Part shown: positions 35,462-44,170 of the stretch, piece by piece
Layout of the letters: every line of letters begins with the position of its first letter
How positions within the stretch are numbered: the stretch's first letter is position 1
Source: Mangrovibacterium lignilyticum
GTDB taxonomy: Bacteria > Bacteroidota > Bacteroidia > Bacteroidales > Prolixibacteraceae
Direction of reading: 5' to 3'
Length of the DNA: 64,000 bases
Assembly: GCF_010882175.1 (NCBI RefSeq)
Contig: NZ_WKLH01000002.1
Span: forward strand, 1,595,790 to 1,659,789
Translations under genes and position numbers: made by a program
Notes under the pieces: model-generated
The model's input: only the letters and a program-made list of their open reading frames with translations
Database searches by the model: none
What the model was told of the DNA's origin: nothing

Positions 35462-36439
35462 ATGTATCGAATTGAAGACCATATGGGAAGACGTTTTGAA
35501 AAACTGCGGGTAAGTTTACTAAACACCTGTAATTTTTCATGCACCTATTGTGTCAGCGACAGCACAACAGCCGCACCTCAGGGAATAGCACTGGCTCCTG
35601 CCACACACGAGGAACAATTGGATACCAACGAATTTGCAGCATTGATTGCAGCTGTACACGAGCTCTGTAATTTGAAAAGCATTCGCCTCACCGGCGGAGA
35701 GCCACTGCTGTACATGAACCTGATGCCGCTCATTGAAAAAATAAAGCTCATCGGAATCGATGACATACGCCTGACCACAAATGGCTATTATTTGAAACAA
35801 ACCGCCCGTCAACTGAAGGAATCCGGCCTTCAGTCCATCAACATTTCGTTGGACGCAATTGACACCGTTTTGATGAAAACGATAGCCCGACACGCCAACC
35901 CTCAAAAGGTATTCGAAGGGATTGAAACGGCATTACAAGAAGGTTTACACGTGAAACTGAACGCCGTAATCATGCGCGGACAAAATGAGTCTCAAATTAT
36001 TCCACTGCTGGAATATGCTGCTAAACTCGGCATTAAAGTCCGCTACCTCGAACTCATGAAAATGGGACATCTTCACAACGGGCAAAATGAACTGTTCTTT
36101 TCGGAACAGGAGATACTGGAGACCATCAGCCGCAAATACCCGATTAGGCGCCTCGATCGCACTGCTTCGGAAACAGCGCGCTACTGGTCTGCCGGCGATG
36201 ACCGGGTTTTCGGAATCATTGCCAATGAATCGACCCCTTTTTGCCACGACTGCAACCGGCTGCGTATGGACAGCCGCGGATACTTTTTCGGATGCCTGAG
36301 CAATGCCAATGGCGAAAAGCTGGCACCCTACATTCACGATCAAGAATCATTAACTAAAAAACTTCGTCAACTATTGCTTTTGAAACAGCCAGTCAAGTTT
36401 CACGGAAGTAGTTTGTCGATGAGAAATATCGGAGGATAA
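35462..36439 (+). CDS. moaA: GTP 3',8-cyclase (molybdenum cofactor biosynthesis)
   Basis: A radical SAM enzyme that starts molybdopterin synthesis from GTP. The N-terminal cluster is Cys23-x3-Cys27-x2-Cys30 (CNFSCTYC), followed by TGGEPLL. The second [4Fe-4S] site is CHDCNRLRMDSRGYFFGC. As in active MoaA, the chain ends in Gly-Gly (MRNIGG). The gene lies 11 bases after the rubredoxin gene and 3 bases before moaD. moaC, moeA and mobA are not in the window and must be elsewhere. Confidence 0.94.
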   Translation: MYRIEDHMGRRFEKLRVSLLNTCNFSCTYCVSDSTTAAPQGIALAPATHEEQLDTNEFAALIAAVHELCNLKSIRLTGGEPLLYMNLMPLIEKIKLIGIDDIRLTTNGYYLKQTARQLKESGLQSINISLDAIDTVLMKTIARHANPQKVFEGIETALQEGLHVKLNAVIMRGQNESQIIPLLEYAAKLGIKVRYLELMKMGHLHNGQNELFFSEQEILETISRKYPIRRLDRTASETARYWSAGDDRVFGIIANESTPFCHDCNRLRMDSRGYFFGCLSNANGEKLAPYIHDQESLTKKLRQLLLLKQPVKFHGSSLSMRNIGG

Positions 36440-36442
36440 ACC

Positions 36443-36691
36443 ATGGAGTCAACAATTCAAGTGACTTGTTTCGCGGGTCTGCAGAAATTTTTCCAAAGCC
36501 AAGTGACTTTAAACTTCAAACTACCGGTTGCTTATGAAAACGTATTGGAGGAGATGAAAAAAATCAACCCGGAAGCGATTGAAATACTCGATAGCTGCCG
36601 AATTGCTGTCTGCGAAAGTTTTGTGTCCCGAAAGGCTCTCATGACCAGCGACGAACCAATATTCATCATTCCACCATCCAGCGGGGGATAG
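36443..36691 (+). CDS. moaD: Molybdopterin synthase small subunit
   Basis: A ubiquitin-fold sulfur carrier of 82 residues ending in PPSSGG. The terminal Gly-Gly is adenylated and thiocarboxylated before sulfur transfer to precursor Z. Its partner moaE and its probable activating enzyme lie just downstream. It starts 3 bases after moaA. Confidence 0.9.
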   Translation: MESTIQVTCFAGLQKFFQSQVTLNFKLPVAYENVLEEMKKINPEAIEILDSCRIAVCESFVSRKALMTSDEPIFIIPPSSGG

Positions 36692-36752
36692 TATCCCGCG
36701 GATTAACGAGACGATAACGACCATTCCGGCCCAGACAATTGAATGACAACAC

Positions 36753-37241
36753 ATGACGAGTAACAACAAAATGAAACACATCTCACATACACCGATCTAT
36801 TACGCCGACCTGTTCAGCGATTTCCGTGATCCGAACAGCGGAGCAGTGGTGCTGTTTAGTGGCGAAGTTCGCGACAACAACAAGGGAAAAGCGGTGACCC
36901 ATTTGGAATATGAAGCGTACGAACCGATGGCGGAGAAAATGATCACCGAAATACTGGAAACAGCAACTCTAAAATGGCAATTGAACAAAGCGGTTTGTGT
37001 GCATCGGGTTGGTCCAGTTAGCATTTGTGGATGTGCAATAGTGGTAATCACCGGTTCGGGACACCGGGCGGCAGCTTATGAGGCCAACCGCTACATCATT
37101 GACCGGGTAAAAAATGAAGTACCAATTTGGAAACACGAGTTTTTTGCAGACGGAACCAGTGAGTGGGGACAAAACTGCGATTGCAGTTCACCATCACATC
37201 CCGACCATCAACATAAACACGAACACAACCACGCGGAATGA
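36753..37241 (+). CDS. moaE: Molybdopterin synthase large (catalytic) subunit
   Basis: The 162-residue MoaE fold has YYADLFSDFRDPNSGAVVLFSGEVRDNNKGKAVTHLEYEAYEPMAEK at the start and the catalytic region RVGPVSICGCAIVVITGSGHRAAAYEANRYIIDRVKNEVPIWKHEFFADGTSEW. The conserved Lys in VPIWKHE is the active-site base. The C-terminus is a His-rich tail (SHPDHQHKHEHNH), which may bind metal. The start at 36753 or the Met at 36771 are both possible. Its stop overlaps the start of the next gene (ATGA). Confidence 0.93.
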   Translation: MTSNNKMKHISHTPIYYADLFSDFRDPNSGAVVLFSGEVRDNNKGKAVTHLEYEAYEPMAEKMITEILETATLKWQLNKAVCVHRVGPVSICGCAIVVITGSGHRAAAYEANRYIIDRVKNEVPIWKHEFFADGTSEWGQNCDCSSPSHPDHQHKHEHNHAE

Positions 37242-37954
37242 AAAACCTGACTGCAGATGATCACAGCCGTTTTTCACGCCACATTTCCTTAACGGAAATC
37301 GGTGAAAGCGGACAGCAAAAGCTGAAAAATGCCCGGGTACTGGTTATTGGTGCCGGCGGATTAGGCAGCCCTTTGCTGATTTATCTGGCTGCTGCAGGAG
37401 TTGGTTGCATCGGAATGGTTGATGACGATGTGGTGAGCCTTTCAAACCTGCAACGGCAGGTGCTTTACACCACAGCCCAATTGGGCAAAAAAAAGATTGA
37501 AGTTGCGGCACAACGACTGCTGGATTTGTATCCCGAGATTGACGTGCGACAATACGATAGCCGCCTGAATGCGGACAATGCTGAAGAGTTGATCGCGGCC
37601 TATGATGTGGTAGCCGATTGTTCGGACAACTACGCCACCCGCGCTTTAATTGGCCAGGTGACAGCAAAACTGAAAAAGCCACTGGCTTACGCTTCAGTCC
37701 TCAATTATGAAGGACAAGTAACTGTATTCAACTACGAGAACGGACCGGCTTTCGACCAGCTCTATCCAAGCGTGCCGAAAGATGGTCTGTTCAAAACTGA
37801 AGATATTGGATTGGTTGGCGTTCTGCCGGGCATTGCCGGCAGCCTGCAAGCCAACGAACTGATCAAGATCATCACCGGATACGGTGATGTGCTCTCAGGA
37901 AAACTGCTGGTTTTCTCAATTTTTGAAAACCGTTTCCAGGTTTTCAGCTATTAG
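37238..37954 (+). CDS. moeB: MoeB/ThiF/HesA-family sulfur-carrier adenylyltransferase
   Basis: This E1-like enzyme probably adenylates the C-terminus of MoaD. The ATP-binding motif VIGAGGLGSPLLIYLAAAGVG (residues ~32-52), the DDDVVSLSNLQRQVLY loop, the catalytic ADCSDNYATRALI segment and the C-terminal GVLPGIAGSLQANELIKIITG are all present. The two CxxC zinc pairs of classical MoeB are missing: the region after NYEGQVTVFNYENGPAFDQLYP has no cysteines. The start overlaps moaE by 4 bases. The 3' end overlaps the convergent DUF4202 gene by 4 bases. Confidence 0.88.
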   Translation: MKNLTADDHSRFSRHISLTEIGESGQQKLKNARVLVIGAGGLGSPLLIYLAAAGVGCIGMVDDDVVSLSNLQRQVLYTTAQLGKKKIEVAAQRLLDLYPEIDVRQYDSRLNADNAEELIAAYDVVADCSDNYATRALIGQVTAKLKKPLAYASVLNYEGQVTVFNYENGPAFDQLYPSVPKDGLFKTEDIGLVGVLPGIAGSLQANELIKIITGYGDVLSGKLLVFSIFENRFQVFSY

Positions 37955-38535
37955 GCCAAAGCCAAACCAACAATACGTTTGGTAGGTTCAGGCAAGTTTA
38001 ACTTTAACGCAACCGAATGACCATGCTCAGACATCTTACCCCAGGTTTTCTGCACAATCTGAATCAATTGTGCATCGGTTTTTCCCGCCATGAAATCATT
38101 CATGTAATGCTCAAGAAAAACCAGGCAAACCGCGTCTTCCAGTTTTTGAGCTTCATGCAGGCGATGAATATTCAGCTTTTTCAGAATATCACGCACTTCG
38201 GAAATAAATTCATCGGAATAACCGGCTTCTTTCATAATAGCAGCCGCCTTATCTGCCTGGTAGTCGCCCAAATAATTACGCCACTGGTAGTAGCCAATGC
38301 GGCCTCCAGGGTATTCGCTGCGGGAAATCTCCCAACGGTACAGGTGCTGGCAATGTGCCGCCATAGCCAACGCTTCGGAAGCATCGGGGTAAATACTGAG
38401 CAAACAAGCAGCCAAACGATGGGTGTACAACCACTCGGCCGGAACTTGTACGGAACCATCCGGTTCCAGATTAGGATCTTGCTGATGAGCAGCTTTCAAA
38501 GCCTCAACAGCCTTTCGGAAAACAGGACTATACAT
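37951..38535 (-). CDS. DUF4202 protein
   Basis: 194 residues, helical and cytoplasmic. Conserved histidines and acids (WLYTHRLAACLL, AAHCQHLYRWEISRSEYPGGRIGYYQWR, KLEDAVCLVFLEHYMNDFM) resemble the metal-binding set of HD-domain hydrolases. DUF4202 genes are, from memory, often found next to nitrate or nitrite assimilation genes, and that is the case here: divergent from nirB and convergent with moeB. The biochemical activity is unknown. It is the only minus-strand gene in the island. Confidence 0.85.
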   Translation of the reverse strand: MYSPVFRKAVEALKAAHQQDPNLEPDGSVQVPAEWLYTHRLAACLLSIYPDASEALAMAAHCQHLYRWEISRSEYPGGRIGYYQWRNYLGDYQADKAAAIMKEAGYSDEFISEVRDILKKLNIHRLHEAQKLEDAVCLVFLEHYMNDFMAGKTDAQLIQIVQKTWGKMSEHGHSVALKLNLPEPTKRIVGLALA

Positions 38536-38650
38536 GCTTCTAAATTTTAAAAGAGTAAACGCCGGAAATCACAAAAAGTTAGGCCGGCCTCTAAAAATGA
38601 ACGGCAGAACCAACATTGAAAATAAAAAAATAAAATAAATAAGACCTCAG

Positions 38651-41143
38651 ATGAAAAAACGAATTGTACTCATTGGAAACGGCATGACCGGCTACAAATT
38701 TTGCGAGAAATTTGCTGCATCGCCACTGGTTAAGGACTACGAGCTCCTTGTTTTCGGGGAAGAATTTCATCCCGCATACGACCGCGTTCACCTCACTTCG
38801 TACTACACCGGAACCATTCCCGAAGAATTACTCCTTGCTCCGGCTGGCTGGTATGCCGAGCATGGTATTGAACTGCGCACTCACGAACGGATTACCAGCG
38901 TCGATCGCGAAGCCAAAACAATTAGCTCCGCAAAAGAGCTGACCTATCATTACGACATTCTTGTATTGGCAACCGGTTCATCAGCCTTTGTTCCTCCAAT
39001 TGAAGGAATTGAAAAGGAAGGCGTGTTTGTGTACCGTACCTTCGATGATATTGACCAAATCAAGAAATACATCCCGAGGGCTCAAAAAGCTGCAGTTATC
39101 GGTGGAGGTTTGTTGGGGCTGGAAGCAGCCAAAGCTGTTTTGGATGACGGATTACCCACCAGTATCGTCGAGTTCGCACCCCGGCTCATGCCCCGTCAGC
39201 TTGACCCGCAGGGAGCTGAAATTCTGAAGTCGAAGCTCGAAGAATTCAACCTGGAAGTTCTGCTCAATAAAAGCACCGAAAAGATTGTTGGAAATGGCTC
39301 CATTGAAGGGCTCAAATTCACAGATGGCAGCCAACTGGATGCTGACTTACTGGTGATCTCGGCGGGTATTCGTCCGCGTGACGAGCTCGCCAAACAAGCC
39401 GGGCTGGAAGTGCACCAGCGTGGCGGGATTGTCGTGAACAGCAAAATGGAAACTGCCGATCCCTGCATTTTTGCTATTGGCGAATGTGTGGTGGTTCACA
39501 ACATGGTATGGGGGCTGGTAGCACCCTGCTACGAGATGGCCGAAGTGCTGGTTAAAAACATTGGTGGCGGCTCAGCCGAGTTTTTGGGCTTCGACCTGTC
39601 ATCGAAGTTAAAATTGATTGGCACCGATGTCGCCAGTTTTGGTGATGCGCTTTCATCGGAAATCGGCATGAAAACAATCGTGTACGAAAATAAAGCCCGC
39701 GGTGTGTACAAACGCCTCAACCTTTCGGCTGACGGCAAATACCTACTGGGTGGGATCCTCGTTGGTGAAGCCGAGGAATACAACATGCTGAAGCAGGTGG
39801 TGAACAACAAAATGGTTCTTCCTGAAAACCCGGAAGACTTTATTTTGGGAGCCCGCGGTGGTGAAGGTGGTGCTGGAATCAGCGTAGGCGATTTGCCCGA
39901 CAGCGCAATCATCTGTTCGTGCGAGAATATCAGCAAAGGGCAGATTTTGAATGCCATTGAAAAAGATGGCTGTGAAGCTGTACCACTCATTAAAAAGTGT
40001 ACCAAAGCAGGTACCGGCTGCGGCGGATGTATGCCAATGCTCGACGATCTGCTGACACACTACATGAAATCTCAGGGTCGCGAAGTGCGCAAAACCATCT
40101 GTGAACACTTCGATTACACCCGTCAGGAATTGTATGACCTGATTAAGGTCAATGAAATCAAAAGCTTTCCCGATTTGATTAAAGCGCATGGCAAGGGCTC
40201 AGGCTGTGAGATATGCAAGCCTGTAACTGCCTCTCTGTTAGCCAGCATATGGAATGAAGTGATCGTGAAACACGATACCATACAGGATACCAACGACCGT
40301 TTCCTGGCAAACATACAGCAACGCGGTGTGTACTCCGTCGTCCCTCGTATTCCTGGTGGCGAGATCACTCCTGATAAATTAATCGTCATCGGGCAGGTCG
40401 CTAAAAAATACGACCTCTACACCAAAATCACCGGCGGCCAGCGGATCGACTTGTTTGGCGCTCGTGTCGACCAACTTCCAAGTATTTGGGAAGAGTTGAT
40501 TGATGCCGGGTTCGAAAGTGGTCATGCTTACGGGAAATCATTGCGGACAGTGAAAAGCTGTGTGGGTTCAACCTGGTGTCGCTACGGAATGGACGATTCC
40601 GTAAGCTTTGCTGTTGAAGTTGAAAACCGCTACAAAGGTTTGCGTTCGCCGCACAAGTTAAAAGGTGGCGTTTCCGGTTGTGTTCGTGAATGCGCCGAGG
40701 CAAAAAGTAAAGACTTTGGAATTATCGCAACCGATAAAGGCTGGAACCTCTTTGTTTGCGGTAATGGTGGAGCCAACCCGCGCCATGCCGACCTGCTGGC
40801 TTCCGATCTCGACAAGGAAACCTGCGTCAAATACCTCGACCGTTTCCTGATGTTCTACATTAAAACAGCCGGGCCACTGGTTAGAACTGCCAAATGGTTA
40901 TCAGAGCTGGAAGGAGGCTTGGGCTACCTGAAAGATGTAATTGTAAAAGACTCTTTGGGAATAGGCGAAAAGCTGGAAATGGAAATGGAAGAACTCATTT
41001 CTCATTACCAGTGCGAGTGGACCACCGTGGTTCGCAACCCGGAAATGCGTGCGAAATTCCGTCACTTCGTTAACTCCGATCAAATCGACGAAAATATCAA
41101 GTATGTACCTATGCGTGGACAAAAAATCCCCGCCAAAGCATAA
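38651..41143 (+). CDS. nirB: NAD(P)H-dependent nitrite reductase, large subunit
   Basis: Reduces nitrite to ammonium in the cytoplasm. The FAD/NAD(P) oxidoreductase domain (~1-400: IVLIGNGMTGYKFCEKFA, AVIGGGLLGLEAAKAVL) is followed by a BFD [2Fe-2S] domain (~418-470: CSCENISKG, GTGCGGCMP) and a second, shorter CxxC motif region (GSGCEICKP). The siroheme/[4Fe-4S] module (~540-790) has Cys637-x5-Cys643 (CVGSTWC) and Cys677-x3-Cys681 (CVREC). Length (830) is typical. nirD follows 5 bases later and the siroheme genes after that. The divergent DUF4202 gene shares the 115-base promoter region, which holds the palindrome AGGCCGGCCT at 38581-38590. Confidence 0.95.
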   Translation: MKKRIVLIGNGMTGYKFCEKFAASPLVKDYELLVFGEEFHPAYDRVHLTSYYTGTIPEELLLAPAGWYAEHGIELRTHERITSVDREAKTISSAKELTYHYDILVLATGSSAFVPPIEGIEKEGVFVYRTFDDIDQIKKYIPRAQKAAVIGGGLLGLEAAKAVLDDGLPTSIVEFAPRLMPRQLDPQGAEILKSKLEEFNLEVLLNKSTEKIVGNGSIEGLKFTDGSQLDADLLVISAGIRPRDELAKQAGLEVHQRGGIVVNSKMETADPCIFAIGECVVVHNMVWGLVAPCYEMAEVLVKNIGGGSAEFLGFDLSSKLKLIGTDVASFGDALSSEIGMKTIVYENKARGVYKRLNLSADGKYLLGGILVGEAEEYNMLKQVVNNKMVLPENPEDFILGARGGEGGAGISVGDLPDSAIICSCENISKGQILNAIEKDGCEAVPLIKKCTKAGTGCGGCMPMLDDLLTHYMKSQGREVRKTICEHFDYTRQELYDLIKVNEIKSFPDLIKAHGKGSGCEICKPVTASLLASIWNEVIVKHDTIQDTNDRFLANIQQRGVYSVVPRIPGGEITPDKLIVIGQVAKKYDLYTKITGGQRIDLFGARVDQLPSIWEELIDAGFESGHAYGKSLRTVKSCVGSTWCRYGMDDSVSFAVEVENRYKGLRSPHKLKGGVSGCVRECAEAKSKDFGIIATDKGWNLFVCGNGGANPRHADLLASDLDKETCVKYLDRFLMFYIKTAGPLVRTAKWLSELEGGLGYLKDVIVKDSLGIGEKLEMEMEELISHYQCEWTTVVRNPEMRAKFRHFVNSDQIDENIKYVPMRGQKIPAKA

Positions 41144-41148
41144 GCAAT

Positions 41149-41502
41149 ATGGAAACACAAATAGTAACAGCAGTAAAAGAATGGATTAAGGCCGCAGCCA
41201 TTGAAAACTTTCCCGAAAACGGGGGCGCTGCGGTGTTAATCAATGGGGAACAAATTGCCGTCTTCAACTTTACAAACGAAGGAAGATGGTATGCCACCCA
41301 AAACCGTTGTCCGCACAAAGGTGAAATGGCCATTTCGCGCGGACTAACCGGCGATGCTGACGGTCATCCGAAAGTAGCCTGTCCTTTTCACAAAAGATCA
41401 TTCTCGTTGGAAGACGGCAAGTGCCTGACAGACGAACAATATCAATTGAAAACATATCCCGTAAAAGTAGAGGACGGCTTTGTATTTATTGGCATCGAGT
41501 AA
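41149..41502 (+). CDS. nirD: Nitrite reductase small subunit, Rieske-type
   Basis: 117 residues with a Rieske fold. CPHKG (ligand pair Cys-x-His) and CPFHKRSF (Cys-x2-His) are spaced as in NirD proteins that keep the [2Fe-2S] ligands, whereas the E. coli form has lost them. It accompanies NirB as the electron-transfer or assembly subunit. It lies 5 bases after nirB and 41 bases before the siroheme dehydrogenase gene. Confidence 0.92.
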   Translation: METQIVTAVKEWIKAAAIENFPENGGAAVLINGEQIAVFNFTNEGRWYATQNRCPHKGEMAISRGLTGDADGHPKVACPFHKRSFSLEDGKCLTDEQYQLKTYPVKVEDGFVFIGIE

Positions 41503-41543
41503 TTTTTCAATTATCTTGGCGCTTCTTCAATTTATAGTGAACC

Positions 41544-42029
41544 ATGAATCGAAAATATTTACCCATATCGCTTGATATTACCAACCAGAAAATCCTCATT
41601 ATCGGAGCAGGAGAAAGTGCTTACAAAAAAGGACTGATCCTAAAACGATTTGATGCTGACATTGAGTTTGTCGCTCTTGAAATTTGTGACGAAATCAAAA
41701 ACAGCGGCTGGCCTTATAAGCAAAAGGCTTACGAGGCGGATGATCTGGATGGTTACATCATGGTGTACAGCTGCTCGAACAACCAAAAACTGGATTGCCA
41801 AATTCGACGCGAAGCCAAGCAAAAAGGGGTTTTATGCAACATTCATGACAAACCGAAAATGTGCCAGTATGTCTCTCCGGCAGTCTATCAATATAAAAAC
41901 ATGACTGTGGCCGTAGCTTCCAACGGGAAAGATGTGTATAAGTCCATCAAACTGCGGAACTACTTGAGAGATCATTTGGATCAGCACATGGAGGAAATTC
42001 TCGATTTCACGAAAAAAGGAGAAGATTAA
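41544..42029 (+). CDS. Precorrin-2 dehydrogenase / siroheme ferrochelatase-like protein
   Basis: 161 residues matching the CysG N-terminal (Met8p/SirC) domain: the start YLPISLDITNQKILIIGAGESAYKKGLIL is a Rossmann NAD-binding site, and the middle has VYSCSNNQKLDCQIRREAKQKGVLCNIHDKPKMCQY. It oxidises precorrin-2 to sirohydrochlorin and may insert Fe2+ to make siroheme for NirB. The dimerisation/chelatase domain at the C-terminus is short (KLRNYLRDHLDQHMEEILDF), so iron insertion might need another chelatase. It is followed 13 bases later by the methyltransferase gene. Confidence 0.88.
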   Translation: MNRKYLPISLDITNQKILIIGAGESAYKKGLILKRFDADIEFVALEICDEIKNSGWPYKQKAYEADDLDGYIMVYSCSNNQKLDCQIRREAKQKGVLCNIHDKPKMCQYVSPAVYQYKNMTVAVASNGKDVYKSIKLRNYLRDHLDQHMEEILDFTKKGED

Positions 42030-42042
42030 GCTTAAGAAGACA

Positions 42043-42783
42043 ATGAAAATGACACACCTGATATCGATTGTTGGCGCAGGTCCGGGCGACCCCGAGCTGT
42101 TGACGATGAAAGCATATAAACGCCTTCGCGAAGCGGATGCGGTCATGTACGACGCCCTGCATGGTTACGAAATTCTGAAAATTGCCCGCGAGGATGCTGA
42201 AATGATCTATGCGGGGAAGTTTCAGGGCGACGGACAAAATCAACAGGAACGTCAGGAATCGATTCACGAAAAGATGGCTGAGCTGGCAGCGGAAGGGAAA
42301 AAAGTAGTTCGTTTGAAAGCCGGTGACCCGATGATTTTCGGGCGTGGTGCCGAGGAAATCCGCTTTTGCAAATCGCGTGGACTTACCTACGAAGTGATCC
42401 CGGGAATAACGGCAGGAGTTGCCGCTTCGGGAATGCTGGAGGTTCCGCTTACCGAGCGCCGGAAAAGCCCGATGATCTTATTTTATACCGGCCACCGAAC
42501 GGATGATTCACTAACAAACATCGAAAGTGTCATTCATGTGTTGAAAGGCGGTGGAACTGTTTCCGTTTATATGGGACTGCAAAATATCGGTATTCTGGCA
42601 CAGCAGATTTTGGCATCCGGAATCGATCCGGGAATGCCGGTGCAGATCATGAGCCATGTCTCTCAACCAGGTCAATCGCTTTTGAGCTGCACCATCGGAA
42701 CAATTGAACAAGACTTGTTGGAAAAAAAGCCGCTGACGCCTGCCATTCTCTTTATTGGGAAATATGCCGAGCCAATCGCGTAA
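42043..42783 (+). CDS. cobA: Uroporphyrinogen-III C-methyltransferase
   Basis: The SAM-dependent enzyme that commits uroporphyrinogen III to siroheme. Motifs: VGAGPGDPELLTMKAYKRLREADAVMYDAL, RLKAGDPMIFGRGAEEI, VIPGITAGVAASGMLEVPLTERR, and MSHVSQPGQSLLSCTIG. Length 246 is standard for a stand-alone SUMT. Start at 42043 or the ATG at 42049. It closes the nirBD-siroheme operon, and the first FNR-like regulator follows after 84 bases. Confidence 0.94.
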   Translation: MKMTHLISIVGAGPGDPELLTMKAYKRLREADAVMYDALHGYEILKIAREDAEMIYAGKFQGDGQNQQERQESIHEKMAELAAEGKKVVRLKAGDPMIFGRGAEEIRFCKSRGLTYEVIPGITAGVAASGMLEVPLTERRKSPMILFYTGHRTDDSLTNIESVIHVLKGGGTVSVYMGLQNIGILAQQILASGIDPGMPVQIMSHVSQPGQSLLSCTIGTIEQDLLEKKPLTPAILFIGKYAEPIA

Positions 42784-42867
42784 GCGATCTCTTATAAAAA
42801 GCTATTCAAACTGAAATAAAATTCAAACCCAAGGTATTTTAACCTCCCAACAGGAAGAATTAAAATC

Positions 42868-43581
42868 ATGATAAGACATCGTATTGATTGTTTGAGTTGC
42901 GCAAATACTGATTGCCTGATCAAAAAGCACAGCAAAGATCCGGGCATAGAACCCTATTTGGCTAAAAAGGTGTCCATCCCTTGTCGCAAAAGCCAGAATA
43001 TTATTATTGAAGGCTCTCCAATCCATGGCCTTTATTTTGTGTATTCCGGTAAAGTAAAGGTGTTGACAACAGGCATAAACGGACGCGAACAGATTTTGCG
43101 ATTAGCCAAGGAGGGAGAAATGTTGGGACAACGAGGTTTTAATACCCACCAATACTACCCTATTGGCGCCTCGGCTCTTGAAGACAGCATCGTCTGTAAT
43201 TTTCCGTTGGATGTGATGAAAGAGATGTTGCTAAATATTCCGCAACTGGCTTACGACTTTATTTCATTTTATGCCGAAGAATTACACCGAAGCGAAACCA
43301 AAGTGCGCATGTTTGCTCACATGACTGTTCGGGAGAAAGTAATCGACGCACTGATGTACATTAACCGAAAATTCGGGCAAAAAAAGAGCTATATCAACCT
43401 GGCCCTAAGTCGCAAAGAAATAGCTGATTTCGCCGGAACAACCGAAGAACAGGTCATTCGGGTTCTTTCCACCTTAAAAAAAGAAGGTCTGATTCTGCTC
43501 TCCGGTAAAAAAATCGGCGTTCCTGATACCGACCTCCTTAAAAAGGAAATCGCAGAACATCACTACTACATTCAAAGTTAA
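42868..43581 (+). CDS. Crp/Fnr-family regulator with N-terminal four-cysteine motif (1)
   Basis: A transcription factor with a cNMP-fold sensor (~25-140) and a winged-helix DNA-binding domain (~150-225: REKVIDALMYINRKF, LSRKEIADFAGTTEEQVIRVLSTLKKEGLI). Cys8, Cys11, Cys16 and Cys39 (CLSCANTDC and IPC) form an FNR-like set that could hold an oxygen- or NO-sensitive [4Fe-4S] cluster, though the spacing differs from E. coli FNR. The recognition helix keeps the Glu...Arg pair of FNR (EEQVIR) but has Ile where FNR has Ser. A paralogue lies at 49925. The targets are probably the nitrate genes on both sides. Confidence 0.9.
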   Translation: MIRHRIDCLSCANTDCLIKKHSKDPGIEPYLAKKVSIPCRKSQNIIIEGSPIHGLYFVYSGKVKVLTTGINGREQILRLAKEGEMLGQRGFNTHQYYPIGASALEDSIVCNFPLDVMKEMLLNIPQLAYDFISFYAEELHRSETKVRMFAHMTVREKVIDALMYINRKFGQKKSYINLALSRKEIADFAGTTEEQVIRVLSTLKKEGLILLSGKKIGVPDTDLLKKEIAEHHYYIQS

Positions 43582-43826
43582 CTCCGCTTTGTACGTCCTC
43601 CGGAGACGTTGATACCCCCGCGCTCCATCTACTACAAAATCCTGTTTCCCGGATCCATTCACAATCGTTTTCTGCACGAATTAGCTGAATCGCGTTCACC
43701 TCTTTCCATCCGATTCCTTCATTTAAGAATATGCATTCGGCCGTCAACGAAACCGATAGCCTGCTAATTCCCCACAAATCCATCAAATCACCACTCAAAT
43801 TCTCCCTCCTTTTCACCCTAAAATAA

Positions 43827-43845
43827 GACATTAGGATGTCCTAAT
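43827..43845. promoter_or_regulatory. Overlapping palindromes GACAT-N4-ATGTC and ATTAGGA-TG-TCCTAAT
   Basis: GACATTAGGATGTC (43827-43840) has the 5-N4-5 geometry of FNR-type operators. ATTAGGATGTCCTAAT (43830-43845) is a longer perfect dyad shifted by 4 bases. Both lie upstream of the porin/Nrt genes, between the first FNR-like gene and the porin. A degenerate relative, GACATTCATATCCC, lies at 43997-44010. The remainder of the 589-base gap shows no gene. Confidence 0.5.
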
Positions 43846-44020
43846 CTTACGAATTAAGACTCCAACCGACTCATCACCGCTTCAACACAAAAACAACAAA
43901 CAACTCTATTACAATACTTTGAAATACAAATACTGCTTTTTAGCAGGTTTTATACTACCATATCATTGCTCCCTTTCTGTTAAAAAAGCTATTTAAGACA
44001 TTCATATCCCATATTATAAT

Positions 44021-44034
44021 TGTCTGCACGGACA
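44021..44034. promoter_or_regulatory. Palindrome TGTC-N6-GACA next to a -7-like element
   Basis: TGTCTGCACGGACA (14 bp) is directly followed by TACTTTTAC, a near match to the TAnnTTTG -7 element of the porin/Nrt operon. A bound protein here would touch the promoter core. Confidence 0.45.
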
Positions 44035-44170
44035 TACTTTTACAATATCGAATTACATAACCCAAACAGTTGTCGAAATTCGAAACTGGCATGCAAGATT
44101 AAGCCCGATTAAAAATGAATGTTGAAAACATGCCAACTCGAACAACAATTAAAATTTAAACTCTTATCGT

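Noticed and set aside
40690-43600. Dissimilatory nitrate respiration (NarGHI or NapAB)
   Set aside because: The enzymes found are of the soluble assimilatory NasA and NirBD types; no membrane or periplasmic respiratory subunits are present.
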